DNA of 64,000 nucleotides from an uncultured Balneola sp. (GCA_913058495.1 CAJXQC010000008.1:1-64000); one strand, 5' to 3'; positions 54,001 through 63,243 are shown, numbered from the stretch's first letter. Numbers and translations are program-made. The notes: a model not told the origin generated them from the sequence alone.

Positions 54001-54699
54001 ATGGAAAAATCACAAATTTGTGAAAATTTAGAGCGAGTAAAACATAAAATAAGGGAAACTTGCAACAGAATTGGAAGGGATAGTTCAGAAGTTATGCTGG
54101 TTGCAGTAAGCAAAACCAAACCAACTTCTTATATTGAAGAAGCATTAAGTTGTGGTCAAATTCAGTTTGGTGAGAACCGAATGCAGGAGCTTGAAGAGAA
54201 GATGGAAGAGCTCAAGGAAAAAGACATTTCCTGGCATATGATTGGAAATTTGCAAACCAATAAAATCAAACTTATTGCTGACAAGGTGAATTGGGTTCAC
54301 TCCATAGAAAAGTTAAAGTATCTCAAAGAATTCGAGAAAAGAGCTGGTGGTAATAAAATTGAAACACTTATACAGGTTAATATCAGCGGCGAAAAACAAA
54401 AAGGTGGAGTTGAGCCGGAAGATTTAGCCGGAATTCTGAAATCTTCTACTGACTTTGAGCATGTTACGGTTTGTGGGTTGATGGGAATGGCTACTTTTAC
54501 AGATGATCCTGAAGATGTGCGCCATGAATTCAAATTGCTGAAAGATCTTTTCGATGAGCATCAGAAGTATAACACAGGAAGTGTTAACCTCCGGGAATTG
54601 TCTATGGGAATGAGCAGCGATATGGAAGTTGCTATCGAAGAAGGAGCAACGATGGTTCGGGTAGGAAGTGAAATCTTCGGGGCACGAAACTATGATTAA
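54001..54699 (+). CDS. YggS-family PLP-binding protein
   Basis: 232 residues from the ATG at 54001. '[11 protein letters not shown]' supplies the PLP lysine Lys38, with '[12 protein letters not shown]', '[12 protein letters not shown]' and '[23 protein letters not shown]' (core SMGMS..D). The family maintains free PLP balance. A GTG 18 bases upstream gives a longer but poorer start. It may be first of the run of small cell-envelope genes downstream. Confidence 0.92.
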   Translation: MEKSQICENLERVKHKIRETCNRIGRDSSEVMLVAVSKTKPTSYIEEALSCGQIQFGENRMQELEEKMEELKEKDISWHMIGNLQTNKIKLIADKVNWVHSIEKLKYLKEFEKRAGGNKIETLIQVNISGEKQKGGVEPEDLAGILKSSTDFEHVTVCGLMGMATFTDDPEDVRHEFKLLKDLFDEHQKYNTGSVNLRELSMGMSSDMEVAIEEGATMVRVGSEIFGARNYD

Positions 54700-54745
54700 C
54701 GATTCCCGTAGTCGGCATTGTATTATTAATTAAAAAAGGGGCATT

Positions 54746-55051
54746 ATGTTATTTGGATTACCTTGGTGGGCACTTATCCCAATTATAGCTGTTGCAGGCG
54801 GGCTTTTTATTGAGTACCGAAAACAGGAACTTAAAGCCGAAGAGAAAAGAATGGCAAGCTCAAAAGAAATACATGAGCTTCGTAAAATCATTCATAACCT
54901 GAAATCCAGAATAGAAAAGTTAGAAGGTTCTGTAGGTGCTTCTCAATCCGGGACGAAAAAAAATGTACCATTAGATGACATAGAGATAAAAGATGAGTAC
55001 TATTCGGAAGAAGATGAAGACTCAGCAACCCGAAGTAGAGTTCAAAATTAA
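54746..55051 (+). CDS. Small membrane protein with coiled coil, PspB-like layout
   Basis: 101 residues. One N-terminal membrane helix (PWWALIPIIAVAGGLFIEY), then a basic stretch and a coiled coil ('EIHELRKIIHNLKSRIEKLEG'), and an acidic tail. The layout is that of PspB of the phage-shock system, but similarity is only in arrangement and I do not assign it. The following gene, 9 bases later, has the same layout, which suggests a duplicated or paired system. Confidence 0.55.
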   Translation: MLFGLPWWALIPIIAVAGGLFIEYRKQELKAEEKRMASSKEIHELRKIIHNLKSRIEKLEGSVGASQSGTKKNVPLDDIEIKDEYYSEEDEDSATRSRVQN

Positions 55052-55060
55052 GAGGAAATT

Positions 55061-55411
55061 ATGACTGAAGAAGAGTTTATAATCTCGATAGTAGCCATCG
55101 TTTTTGGAACGGGATTTTCAATATTCCTTTTTTGGGGTTTTTTCAGCCTGATCAAGTCATGGATCAATAGAAAAAGCGGGACTTCTCAGGGGGAAATAAA
55201 TCCACAATTCTTTAAAGCATTAGGCGACTTCAAGAAAAGTACCGAGCGCAGAATTTCTAATCTGGAATCAATTGTGGCAGATCTAGAAGAAGAAAAGATA
55301 AGAATTCCAGAGGCTTCGGATGCCGGAGAAATTGAGATTGAAGAAAAGGAAGTCAGGTCTTCTGATGAAAAAGAAGATGATTCTAATCTGAGGAACATGT
55401 TAAACGAATAA
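55061..55411 (+). CDS. Small membrane protein with coiled coil, paired with the previous gene
   Basis: 116 residues. One membrane helix (FIISIVAIVFGTGFSIFLFWGFFSLI), then 'ALGDFKKSTERRISNLESIVADLEEE', a coiled coil, and an acidic tail ending 'NLRNMLNE'. Same plan as its neighbour. Both lie directly upstream of divIVA, so a role in envelope or cell-shape organisation is possible, but this is inference from context. Confidence 0.55.
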   Translation: MTEEEFIISIVAIVFGTGFSIFLFWGFFSLIKSWINRKSGTSQGEINPQFFKALGDFKKSTERRISNLESIVADLEEEKIRIPEASDAGEIEIEEKEVRSSDEKEDDSNLRNMLNE

Positions 55412-55457
55412 GTGTTATTTTATTAACTGATAAGATTACCCTTAAAATATTCGTGCA

Positions 55458-56102
55458 ATGAAACTTACCCCTCTTGAAATTAAACAACAGCAGTTCGAAA
55501 AAACCCTGCGCGGTTTTGATGTTGCTGATGTTCAATCTTTTCTGACGCTGGTTTCGAACGAGGTTGAGCATTTGCTTAACAAAAACAAAGAACTTGAAGA
55601 TCAGATCGATAAGCTAAACGATCGTGTTCGCCATTATGAGCGTGTTGAAGAAGCACTTCATGAAACACTGCAAACCACCAAAGAATCAGTTGCTCAAAAA
55701 CTGGATGGAGCAAAAGCTGAAGCTCAAAACAAGATCGATAAAGCAGAGATGCAGGCTGAGGGCATTCTAAAAGAAGCCAACCATCAAAGGCAGCAAATTC
55801 GCCAAAACATTCAGCGGTTATTAGAAAAAAGAGAAGAGATTATAGCAGGGATGAATTCTTACCTGGAAAACTCTCAGGAATCACTATCAAAATTTGGTAA
55901 AGATGAGTTGGGTATTTTTAATTTACCCAAAGAGGATTTACAGGTGGCACAAGATTCGGCTGAAGAAAGAAAGCCTCGTTTTGAACTCGATGAAGAGGAG
56001 CCTGACACCGAAGAGACGAAGAGTAAAAAAGAAGAGGAAATAGATCTCTCCTTACCTCCCGGTACAGAGCATCTTGATGATATCCTCGACGAAATAGACT
56101 AA
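55458..56102 (+). CDS. DivIVA-domain protein
   Basis: 214 residues. The start, 'MKLTPLEIKQQQFEKTLRGFDVADVQSFLTLVSNEVEHL' (core LTPLEI..QQF...RG.D..DV..FL), is a typical DivIVA/GpsB membrane-targeting domain. Long coiled coil to ~140 and an acidic C-terminal tail follow. DivIVA proteins mark curved membrane at poles and septa and are classically found in Gram-positive bacteria. Here it is linked to two small membrane coiled-coil proteins. Confidence 0.88.
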   Translation: MKLTPLEIKQQQFEKTLRGFDVADVQSFLTLVSNEVEHLLNKNKELEDQIDKLNDRVRHYERVEEALHETLQTTKESVAQKLDGAKAEAQNKIDKAEMQAEGILKEANHQRQQIRQNIQRLLEKREEIIAGMNSYLENSQESLSKFGKDELGIFNLPKEDLQVAQDSAEERKPRFELDEEEPDTEETKSKKEEEIDLSLPPGTEHLDDILDEID

Positions 56103-56119
56103 CAATATTTTAACTGACT

Positions 56120-56956
56120 ATGGCATTAGACACTGTTGAACAATTTCGTTCAAAAAGAGACGAAGCGCTAAATTTTATACAATCAAAAACAGATTTCCAA
56201 CCGGAATATCTGTTGATCCTAGGAACCGGTTTAGGTCAACTGGGCGATGAAATAGACGTTCAGGATTCTATCAGCTATGATGATATCCCTCACTTTCCGG
56301 TTTCTACGGTTGAAAGTCATGCAGGAAGATTGCTTTTCGGAATGTTGGGTGGTAAAAAAGTAGTAGCCATGCAAGGGCGCTTTCATTTTTATGAAGGATA
56401 TACCATGCAACAGATTGCATTTCCGGTAAGAGTAGCTAAAGCTCTTGGTGCGCATAGTCTTTTTGTAAGTAATGCCTGTGGCGGTATGAACCCCAATTTT
56501 GAAGCCGGTGATATTATGTTGATCACCGATCACATTAACTTTTTAGGCGACAATCCTTTGATCGGCCCAAATGATGATGAATTGGGACCTCGATTCCCGG
56601 ACATGAGTGATCCCTACACTTCGCGATTGAGAGAAATTGCTCAGAATGTTGCGCTCGATAATTCTTTAAAAATGCACCAGGGAATCTATTTAGCTATTTC
56701 GGGACCAATGCTCGAGACCAGAGCTGAATACAGATACATGAGGCAGCTGGGAGCCGACGTTGTTGGCATGAGCACAGTTCCTGAGGTAATAGCGGCAGTT
56801 CATATGGGAATGGATGTGCTTGGAATTTCAGTAATTACTGATGAATGCTTCCCGGATTCACTAAAGCCGGTAGTGCTTGAAGAGATATTTGCAGCGGCTG
56901 CACAGGCCGAACCTAAAATGACACAAGTAATAATTGGAGTATTAGAACGACTTTAG
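56120..56956 (+). CDS. Purine nucleoside phosphorylase (PNP class I, PunA type)
   Basis: 278 residues. 'LILGTGLGQLGDEI' is the phosphate loop, with 'GRFHFYEGYTMQQIAFPVRVAKALG' (core) and 'VSNACGGMNPNFEAGDIMLITDHIN' (core NACGG...G). The trimeric class is indicated by 'GPMLETRAEYRYMRQLGADVVGMSTVPEVIAA' (core). It splits guanosine- and inosine-type nucleosides with phosphate. It lies 17 bases after divIVA. Confidence 0.93.
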   Translation: MALDTVEQFRSKRDEALNFIQSKTDFQPEYLLILGTGLGQLGDEIDVQDSISYDDIPHFPVSTVESHAGRLLFGMLGGKKVVAMQGRFHFYEGYTMQQIAFPVRVAKALGAHSLFVSNACGGMNPNFEAGDIMLITDHINFLGDNPLIGPNDDELGPRFPDMSDPYTSRLREIAQNVALDNSLKMHQGIYLAISGPMLETRAEYRYMRQLGADVVGMSTVPEVIAAVHMGMDVLGISVITDECFPDSLKPVVLEEIFAAAAQAEPKMTQVIIGVLERL

Positions 56957-57056
56957 CCAATTTTTATCCACAAAAAGCGTTACTTTTCCACGTACCCTTG
57001 CGTGAATGGATAAAATTTCTTTTCTATGAACAACCCACACATTTGCGAGAAAATAT

Positions 57057-57827
57057 ATGAGCATGGATGGATTTAACGGCGAACTTTGGAATGAATTTCA
57101 ATGGGAAGCCCATCTTAATGAAGTAGAGAAAAAAAGCGAGCAACTTAGAAAGTTTATTGAGTCTGATGTAAAAGGAAATGTGCCAAGATGGATCACTCTT
57201 CTAAAAGAAAGTCTGAGTGAAGATGATGCTTTTGAAGCATACGTAGAAGAAGAACTGTTGATGGACGAAGCTTACTTTCCTGAAGATGAAGATGACTGGG
57301 AAGACGAAGATGAATTTGATGACGAAGACTTTTTGTTTGGTCTTGATGAATTCGACGATTTTCCGGACGCAGACGAAGATGATGACTTTGATGCAGGAGA
57401 AGAGTGGAAAAGCCTAAGTGAAGATTTTGCTCTTTCGGATAATGGTTCGTTAGACAATCTCGGATTATTCAGAGATGCACGTTTCTACGCCGTTGATATT
57501 TTAAAATGGGCAGAATCAGTTCCTCCGAAAAATCAGGATAAAGTATTTCTGGAGTTTGTAGGTGACAGCTTAAAAATTGCTGCAAAATTAGCCGGTGGCT
57601 ACTCTTTTGGTTTCGAACAAGAGTTTTTAGGAGCTAATATAGCTTACACAAAAAAGTCACTTAGATTCGCAAACCAATCATTAGAAATGATGCGAAAGCT
57701 TAAAACCAAAGCCTATTTTACCAAACAAAGCTACGCTGAGTTTAACAGTCGCTTATTTGAATTGAGAAATGATATCGGTGTGTATGTGCAAGACCTCAGA
57801 GATCGTTTCAATAACTCTGTTGATTGA
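57057..57827 (+). CDS. Acidic protein, unknown function
   Basis: 256 residues. The middle (about 76-120) is a run of Asp and Glu with short Phe/Trp/Tyr interruptions ('EDEDDWEDEDEFDDEDF'). The C-terminal ~115 residues are helical ('GLFRDARFYAVDILKWAE', 'SLEMMRKLKTKAYF'). The charge pattern suggests a soluble adaptor or chaperone-like role, but I recognise no family. It has its own upstream region, so it is probably transcribed alone. Confidence 0.6.
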   Translation: MSMDGFNGELWNEFQWEAHLNEVEKKSEQLRKFIESDVKGNVPRWITLLKESLSEDDAFEAYVEEELLMDEAYFPEDEDDWEDEDEFDDEDFLFGLDEFDDFPDADEDDDFDAGEEWKSLSEDFALSDNGSLDNLGLFRDARFYAVDILKWAESVPPKNQDKVFLEFVGDSLKIAAKLAGGYSFGFEQEFLGANIAYTKKSLRFANQSLEMMRKLKTKAYFTKQSYAEFNSRLFELRNDIGVYVQDLRDRFNNSVD

Positions 57828-57942
57828 TTTAGAGGTCAATCGGTCCTTTTAACGAGATTTTGAATACATTCATCGAATAAAATTTATCCCGGTTCCATAG
57901 TTTCTTTTCTTTGATTTGCAATCAAAAACAAATCACACAATT

Positions 57943-58611
57943 ATGAAATCGTTAGTAAGAAATACCATTTACCTGTCTTGTATTCTGATTCTATTCTCAG
58001 GGTGTTTTCTTCAATCTTTACACCCTTTAATTACCAAAGAAAAGGCTGAACTAATTGAGGGATTGGAAGGAAGGTGGGAAACGGAAGATTCCCGATGGAC
58101 ATTCTTCAGAGATTCGAAAGATATAAAGAACATATCTCTTAGCGGGTTAAGTGTTTCAGGTGATATGAAGTTTAGTTTCGATGAAGGAGATGGTCTTTCA
58201 AGAGATGACAAAGGTTATTTCGTTATTTTCGAAGATCTGAATAATGATATTCCTGATTCAGTGTTATTAGAAGGAAGAATCGGTAGAATTAATGATACCT
58301 ATTACATGGACATCACCGTTTCTGATATTTTTCGGGATGTTGATTTCGAGAATTATCACCTATTTCCCGTTCATACATTTTCGAAAATCAAAATCAAAGG
58401 TGATAATCTGAATATTGAGTTATTCAAATCTGACTGGATATCAGATCTGATCCAGGAGAATCGCGTGAGAATTAAACACGAGACAATTGGGGAAAATGTG
58501 TTGATCACTGCATCTTCCGAGGAGCTGAATAAGTTCGTAAAAAAATATGGTCAAGATGAAAAAGCTTATGAAGAGCCGATTAACTTGAAAAGATTCCGTA
58601 ATGAGCTTTAA
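57943..58611 (+). CDS. Lipoprotein, unknown function
   Basis: 222 residues from the ATG at 57943 with a lipoprotein signal ('LVRNTIYLSCILILFSGCFLQS', lipid-modified cysteine near 19). The mature part has beta-rich segments ('LEGRWETEDSRWTFFRDSKD', 'LNIELFKSDWISDLIQENRVRI'). No family is recognised. It overlaps the lytS-like kinase start by 11 bases, so it is likely co-transcribed with a two-component system. Confidence 0.65.
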   Translation: MKSLVRNTIYLSCILILFSGCFLQSLHPLITKEKAELIEGLEGRWETEDSRWTFFRDSKDIKNISLSGLSVSGDMKFSFDEGDGLSRDDKGYFVIFEDLNNDIPDSVLLEGRIGRINDTYYMDITVSDIFRDVDFENYHLFPVHTFSKIKIKGDNLNIELFKSDWISDLIQENRVRIKHETIGENVLITASSEELNKFVKKYGQDEKAYEEPINLKRFRNEL

Positions 58612-59638
58612 AAGGAAAGTGTTGAGCCAAATTGTCCAGAATGCAGTATTCTGGACAATTTCTTTTGCCATAACATTAAACCTTTTTTCCAGAGGGGATG
58701 AGATCAGAAAGATCGACTGGATCTATACGTTTCTGTTTCATATTCCATTTGTGGTAGTAGTAAGTCTTAATATGTACCAGACTATTCCGAATATTCTAAA
58801 GAAGTATAATATTTGGTACTATCTCTTTTTAATGATTTTTGCAGGTTTTGGAATTGTACAAAGTGTTTACAGTTTATCATATGGTCCCATAGCAGAATTC
58901 TTGTTTCCTGAATTTTATTTTGTAAGAGTTTATTATCCGTTGGAACTGTTTGGTATTATGGCTATTTATGTCACCGCATCAACTTTGATCGAGCTTTCAA
59001 AATCCTGGTTCAATAGAAAAGAAAAGGAAGTGGAAATCGCAAAGCTGGAAGAGGAAAAAATAAAAAGTGAGCTAAAAGCTTTACAAGCTCAGATAAACCC
59101 ACATTTTCTGTTCAACAGCTTAAACACGATCTATGGTGAAGCGTTAAAAAAAACAGACAAAGCTCCTGAAATGATCTTAAAACTATCTGATATTCTGAGA
59201 TATGTTGTTGAGAACATGAATAAAAATGAAGTTCAATTAGATCAGGAAATAGAATACATAGGGAAATTTATTGATCTTCAAAAAGAGCGACTGAGTAATC
59301 CGAATAGAGTCATCTTTGTAGTAAATGGAAATGTTGAAGACCTAAAAATTCAGCCACTTTTATTGATCACGTTTATTGAAAATGCCTTTAAGTATGGTTC
59401 GGTTTCAGGATTAAATGAAAGAATAAAAATATCGTTGGCAGTAGAAGACAAAATTTTGGAAATGACTGTCGAAAATGCTCTTAATGAAATTGAAGTAATA
59501 GGAGAATCCGAATCATCCGGAACAGGATTGGCTAATACCCAGAAAAGACTGGAGTTTTCATATCCGGGTAAACATAATCTGGATATAAAAAAGGATGACG
59601 GTACATTTAAAGCAGCACTTAAAATTGATCTCTCATGA
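58601..59638 (+). CDS. LytS-type sensor histidine kinase
   Basis: 345 residues. Four membrane helices in the first ~140 residues, a coiled-coil linker, and the His_kinase (PF06580-type) motif 'LQAQINPHFLFNSLNTI', with the phosphoacceptor His in 'NPHFLFN'. The HATPase part has 'LLITFIENAFKYG' and 'SGTGLANTQKRLEF'. It precedes its LytTR regulator with a 4-base overlap. Overlap with the upstream lipoprotein suggests that the lipoprotein may be a sensor or target. Confidence 0.9.
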   Translation: MSFKRKVLSQIVQNAVFWTISFAITLNLFSRGDEIRKIDWIYTFLFHIPFVVVVSLNMYQTIPNILKKYNIWYYLFLMIFAGFGIVQSVYSLSYGPIAEFLFPEFYFVRVYYPLELFGIMAIYVTASTLIELSKSWFNRKEKEVEIAKLEEEKIKSELKALQAQINPHFLFNSLNTIYGEALKKTDKAPEMILKLSDILRYVVENMNKNEVQLDQEIEYIGKFIDLQKERLSNPNRVIFVVNGNVEDLKIQPLLLITFIENAFKYGSVSGLNERIKISLAVEDKILEMTVENALNEIEVIGESESSGTGLANTQKRLEFSYPGKHNLDIKKDDGTFKAALKIDLS

Positions 59639-60306
59639 TACGTTGTATAATTATTGAAGACGAGCCAGTAGCGAGAGATGTTCTTAAAACCTACGTTCAG
59701 GATACACCTTCCTTAGTATTGGTTCGTGAATTTGAAAACGCAGTTGACGGTCTGGCATTTTTACAAAAAGAGTCGATTGATCTGATCTTTCTGGATATTA
59801 ACATGCCAAAACTTTCCGGGATTAGCTTTCTGAAAAGTCTGGATGATCCTCCCAAAGTAATTATTACAACAGCTTATTCCGAGTATGCTCTGGAAGGATA
59901 TGAATTGGATGTGGTGGATTATCTGTTGAAGCCGTTTTCTTTTGAAAGGTTCCTGAAAGCAGTAAATAAAGTGACTTTAAAGAAATCCGAAATAAAAGAA
60001 GAATCTATCACCGTAAAAGCGGATGGAAAACTATTCAGAATCAGTTTGTCTGAGATCTTGTATGCAGAAGCATTGGGGGATTACATTACTCTTTATACCG
60101 AATCACAGAAACTTACATTTAATAGTACACTAACTTCATTTATCGATGAGCTTAACTCTGCAAAATTTGTGAGGGTTCACCGTTCCTATGCAGTTTCTCT
60201 TACAAAAATAAATTATGTAGAAGGGAATATGATCTCGATCAAAGAGCATAAAATTCCAGTCGGGAAATCATATAAAGAAGAATTCAGAAATAGATTTGAG
60301 GGATAG
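59635..60306 (+). CDS. LytTR-family response regulator
   Basis: 223 residues. Receiver with Asp54 in 'IFLDINMPKLSG' and Lys in 'LLKPFSFERF', then a LytTR DNA-binding domain (about 122-223: 'EILYAEALGDYITLYT' and 'FVRVHRSYAVSLTKINY'). It directly overlaps the kinase gene by 4 bases, so the pair is the LytS/LytR type. Confidence 0.92.
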   Translation: MIRCIIIEDEPVARDVLKTYVQDTPSLVLVREFENAVDGLAFLQKESIDLIFLDINMPKLSGISFLKSLDDPPKVIITTAYSEYALEGYELDVVDYLLKPFSFERFLKAVNKVTLKKSEIKEESITVKADGKLFRISLSEILYAEALGDYITLYTESQKLTFNSTLTSFIDELNSAKFVRVHRSYAVSLTKINYVEGNMISIKEHKIPVGKSYKEEFRNRFEG

Positions 60307-60309
60307 AAA

Positions 60310-60343
60310 AAAGCCACTTCAATTACTGAACTGAAGTGGCTTT
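60310..60343. terminator. Bidirectional hairpin after the LytTR gene
   Basis: AAAGCCACTTCA (60310-60321), a 10-base loop, TGAAGTGGCTTT (60332-60343): a perfect 12-base-pair stem with A on one side and T on the other. It lies between the two-component operon and the minus-strand tRNA-Arg, serving both. Confidence 0.85.
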
Positions 60344-60346
60344 ACG

Positions 60347-60420
60347 TACACCCGGAGGGGTTCGAACCCCCAACCCCCAGAGCCGAAATCTGGTACTCTA
60401 TCCAATTGAGCTACGGGTGC
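60347..60420 (-). tRNA. tRNA-Arg (anticodon TCG)
   Basis: 74 bases on the minus strand: acceptor GCACCCG pairs with CGGGTGT, D arm, anticodon arm CCAGA-TTTCGGC-TCTGG with TCG at 34-36, T arm GGGGTTCGAACCCC, discriminator A at 60347. CCA is not encoded. No integrase or repeat is adjacent, so it shows no sign of being an insertion site. Confidence 0.93.
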
Positions 60421-60557
60421 ATTTTTTGGACTCCAAATATAGGAAACATGTATCTCTTTTACACGGCTAATCACAAAAGAGAATACCTAATTTGGGCGAT
60501 TTACAGACTTTAGTGGTTCTATTAGTTTTATAGAAACCTTAAAAAAGTTTCTTAGTC

Positions 60558-61436
60558 ATGAAGTTAAAATATTCGATCTTATTAGTTACTCTTATTGCAA
60601 CAACAGCAAGTTTATTTGCACAAAAAACATACCGACAGATCTATTCAGATCCGACTGAAGTTCAATCCGGTTATCTCGGGCTTCACTATTTCGGAGTAGA
60701 TGCCGGATTTGACAATACCTCAGGAGCTTCTATTCTCAGTATAGGGGCAGAGACTTTATATCCAATAACTGATAAACTTAAAGTGGAAGGGTTGTTTTTG
60801 TATTCCTTGTTTTCTTTAGAAAAGACAAGCTTTCCATTTCTGTTTAATGCCGGCGCTGAGTTTACACTTTCTTCAAAAACTAAAAGTACCACAGTTCCTG
60901 TTTTACTGGCGTTTAGCTATGAAAGAAATTATTTAGAAGGGAAAGACATCAATACATATACCACTGTAAAGTTACCGGGAGATATAACTTCAGAGCTGAA
61001 TGTAAGAGGTGGTCTGTATTTAAGAAACAGCGCTTTTGAGTACGAAGAAAATTTCACTTTTTATGAAGTGACAAACATCTTCCATAAAGGAATTTATGCC
61101 GGGATTGGATACACCAGAAAGCTATTTATGCATATTCAGGACAGTGATGGCTATACTTTTGCTTATGCCCGTAATTTCAGGCCTTTTATAGATATTTTGG
61201 TTTTACCTACAAGCGTAGATGTTACAGCAAATGGGAATACCCAAACGGTGGAAGAAACCCTGGGCTGGAGAGCAGGTATGACCTGGCAATTAAATCCCAT
61301 GACTCAAAAACAAAACTTTGACCGAAAAATTGGATTCTTTGGAAATCTGTTGTACAGATTAGAGTTTGGTCAACGTCCGCTGGAGGGTTTTTATGTAACT
61401 ACCGGCTTGGCCTGGACGATTAAGAAGTTTAAATAA
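60558..61436 (+). CDS. Predicted outer-membrane protein, unknown function
   Basis: 292 residues with a signal peptide (cut near LFAQ). Strong beta-barrel look: alternating strands such as 'GYLGLHYFGVDAGFD', 'LKVEGLFLYSLFSLEK', 'VPVLLAFSYERNYLEG', 'NVRGGLYLRNSAFEYEENF' (shown by core), and aromatic-rich turns. The last strand, 'EGFYVTTGLAWTIKKFK', ends near the C-terminus. No named family. It has its own upstream region and is followed by a long gene-poor stretch. Confidence 0.6.
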   Translation: MKLKYSILLVTLIATTASLFAQKTYRQIYSDPTEVQSGYLGLHYFGVDAGFDNTSGASILSIGAETLYPITDKLKVEGLFLYSLFSLEKTSFPFLFNAGAEFTLSSKTKSTTVPVLLAFSYERNYLEGKDINTYTTVKLPGDITSELNVRGGLYLRNSAFEYEENFTFYEVTNIFHKGIYAGIGYTRKLFMHIQDSDGYTFAYARNFRPFIDILVLPTSVDVTANGNTQTVEETLGWRAGMTWQLNPMTQKQNFDRKIGFFGNLLYRLEFGQRPLEGFYVTTGLAWTIKKFK

Positions 61437-62077
61437 TAAGATGGTTAATAATAGATGTAAAGATTTGAGAAAAGCTTCCAACTACACCGACCTTTAGAAT
61501 TATTGGTGAAACAAGAACGTAATGAAAGCGGCGGCTCCGAAGGAGCAATCATTACACTCAGGCTGATTCGTGAATATGTATCATACGGAGGAAGACCTTT
61601 TGTAATGATTAGTCGATGCAATGGAGTTCGCGCCAATAATTCTTGTCGGGAGCTTTTGGTGCTTTTGTCGGTACAAAAGTACATAGAACCAACGAGCTGA
61701 ATCCTCTAAAATGGCTTAATTTGACACAAGAGCACCTACTTTTGTCTTGATACAAAAGTAACAAAAGATCAAGCCGATGTATTTAAGACGGGCTCACTGA
61801 TCATGCGCTGAATAATCCTAAAGGTCTTCATTCGATCAGATGCAGTTCTAGGATTCTCGCCAGAAAGGATTATTCCTGCTTCGCAGACGCATCCGGATTA
61901 CGCTCTCTTCTCCGTCTTGAATACTAAGGGCGAATTTTTCTAGAATGATCATTATTAAACCGTCAGCGAATTAAATGATAATCACCATGATCATAAACAA
62001 GCAAGGACTTTAGTATTTTAAGAACTAAATCGTTATAAACTTCAGAGCAAGGGGTGTAAAAATACCCATCTAGTTAA
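61437..62077. other. Gene-poor stretch with two related hairpins
   Basis: No gene is supported in these ~640 bases; the small open frames on either strand overlap and lack ribosome sites. Two hairpins share a core: CTTTTGT-CGGT-ACAAAAG (61662-61679) and TACTTTTGT-CTTGAT-ACAAAAGTA (61737-61760). They lie ~75 bases apart. The second, with its downstream AACAAAAGATCAAG, looks like a dispersed repeat I know from Bacteroidota genomes, but this was not searched. The rest may be decayed coding sequence. Confidence 0.6.
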
Positions 62078-62266
62078 TTAAGATAGCATATCGTATAACA
62101 TAATCACTAGATTATAAAGTAAAAATCCAGCAATAAATCGAACAGGTAATAATCCCTTATCTTTTGGATCAACTTTAAACTTAGTTTTGTTGAAAACAAA
62201 AGCAGGATTTAATACAAGCAAAATGAGAAGAATTGTTAATAAGAAAGAAAGTGTGTAAAAAAGCAT
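62078..62266 (-). CDS. Small two-helix membrane protein
   Basis: 62 residues, 'MLFYTLSFLLTILLILLVLN' as the first helix and 'RFIAGFLLYNLVIMLYDML' as the second. The start is 6 bases after the creatininase-family gene's stop, with AAGTAGG upstream, so co-transcription is likely. No family is recognised. Small size makes the call moderate; a chance frame is possible, but the spacing and ribosome site favour a real gene. Confidence 0.5.
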   Translation of the reverse strand: MLFYTLSFLLTILLILLVLNPAFVFNKTKFKVDPKDKGLLPVRFIAGFLLYNLVIMLYDMLS

Positions 62267-62272
62267 GATAAC

Positions 62273-63094
62273 CTACTTATAAAGACCCGCTAAATCCCAT
62301 TTCTCAATCACTTCTTTAATCAGATTAAAAACCCGGACATTTACTCTCTTGTAATATTCTTTGGCTTGGGCTTCATCAAAAGTTGGGTATCCCTGCCCTG
62401 CTTCGTACAGTCCGATGGAAGAAGGAAACGGATAAGCGCTCCACGTAGAACCTGAAGGATACGGAGTCGTCATTTCTTCGCCGGTGTATCTGTCTTTGTG
62501 AATATGCTCGGGAACAATAGCCTGAATATAAGCCGTTTCGTTATTGCCGCTATGACCTCCGTTCTCTCCAAACACGGCAAAGGTGTCTTCAGAAACCACG
62601 CTCCACCAGTTTATGACCAGAATTCGTACTCTTAATTCAGGAGAAAGTTTTTCAGCCACGGATCTTAGAATAGCAGTTTGCGGACCACCGTGACCGTTTA
62701 GAATGATAATATTTTTAAACTTATTGCCGGCCAATCCTTTAAGAATATCTGCTATAAATAAAGAATACGCTTTTTCTGAGATCGCAAACGCTCCCGGATA
62801 AGCCTGCATAGAACCGGTAACTCCATAATTCAGGGTCGGAGCGATCATGGCATTTAATCCCTCAGCAAATTCCAGTGCCATTCGTTCAGGAGCCAGATTA
62901 TCTGCCCCGTTTGGGATGACTCCATGAGGTTCTAACGTCCCCACCGGAAGTAAAACCATTTCTATCTTCTCAGGTACAAACTCCGCAAACTCCAACCAAT
63001 TGATGAGATTCATTTCCCGGGTGGTAGGTTTATCTTGTGCGATGAGTACAGAGGAAATTCCCAATAATAAGGTGGTAAATAATATCTTTTTCAT
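62273..63094 (-). CDS. Creatininase-family protein, exported
   Basis: 273 residues with a signal peptide (cut after VLIAQ). Metal-binding motifs of the family are present: 'PVGTLEPHGVIPNGADNLAPER' (core E-H...D), 'IILNGHGGPQTAIL', and 'GHSGNNETAYIQAI' with a Glu. The creatininase family hydrolyses cyclic amides, including steps in creatinine or F420-like pathways. An exported version is unusual but known in Bacteroidota-like bacteria. Substrate is unknown. Confidence 0.82.
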   Translation of the reverse strand: MKKILFTTLLLGISSVLIAQDKPTTREMNLINWLEFAEFVPEKIEMVLLPVGTLEPHGVIPNGADNLAPERMALEFAEGLNAMIAPTLNYGVTGSMQAYPGAFAISEKAYSLFIADILKGLAGNKFKNIIILNGHGGPQTAILRSVAEKLSPELRVRILVINWWSVVSEDTFAVFGENGGHSGNNETAYIQAIVPEHIHKDRYTGEEMTTPYPSGSTWSAYPFPSSIGLYEAGQGYPTFDEAQAKEYYKRVNVRVFNLIKEVIEKWDLAGLYK

Positions 63095-63243
63095 GGCTGC
63101 TTAGTTTATGATTGCTTTCAATTTATCTCAATTTAATCTCTTTCCCAAGCTCTTGCTGTATCCATGAATAGTGATCTTTGTAGAAGAAGTTATCTATTAA
63201 ACCAAGACTAAAGTCCTTGGAAATCACATCGTAAAAGATATTT

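Noticed and set aside
60347-60420. tRNA-Arg as an integration site of a mobile island
   Set aside because: There is no integrase, no repeat of the tRNA 3' end and no change of gene type next to it.
61445-61700. Short overlapping frames on both strands
   Set aside because: They contain no motif or ribosome site and overlap one another; likely chance.
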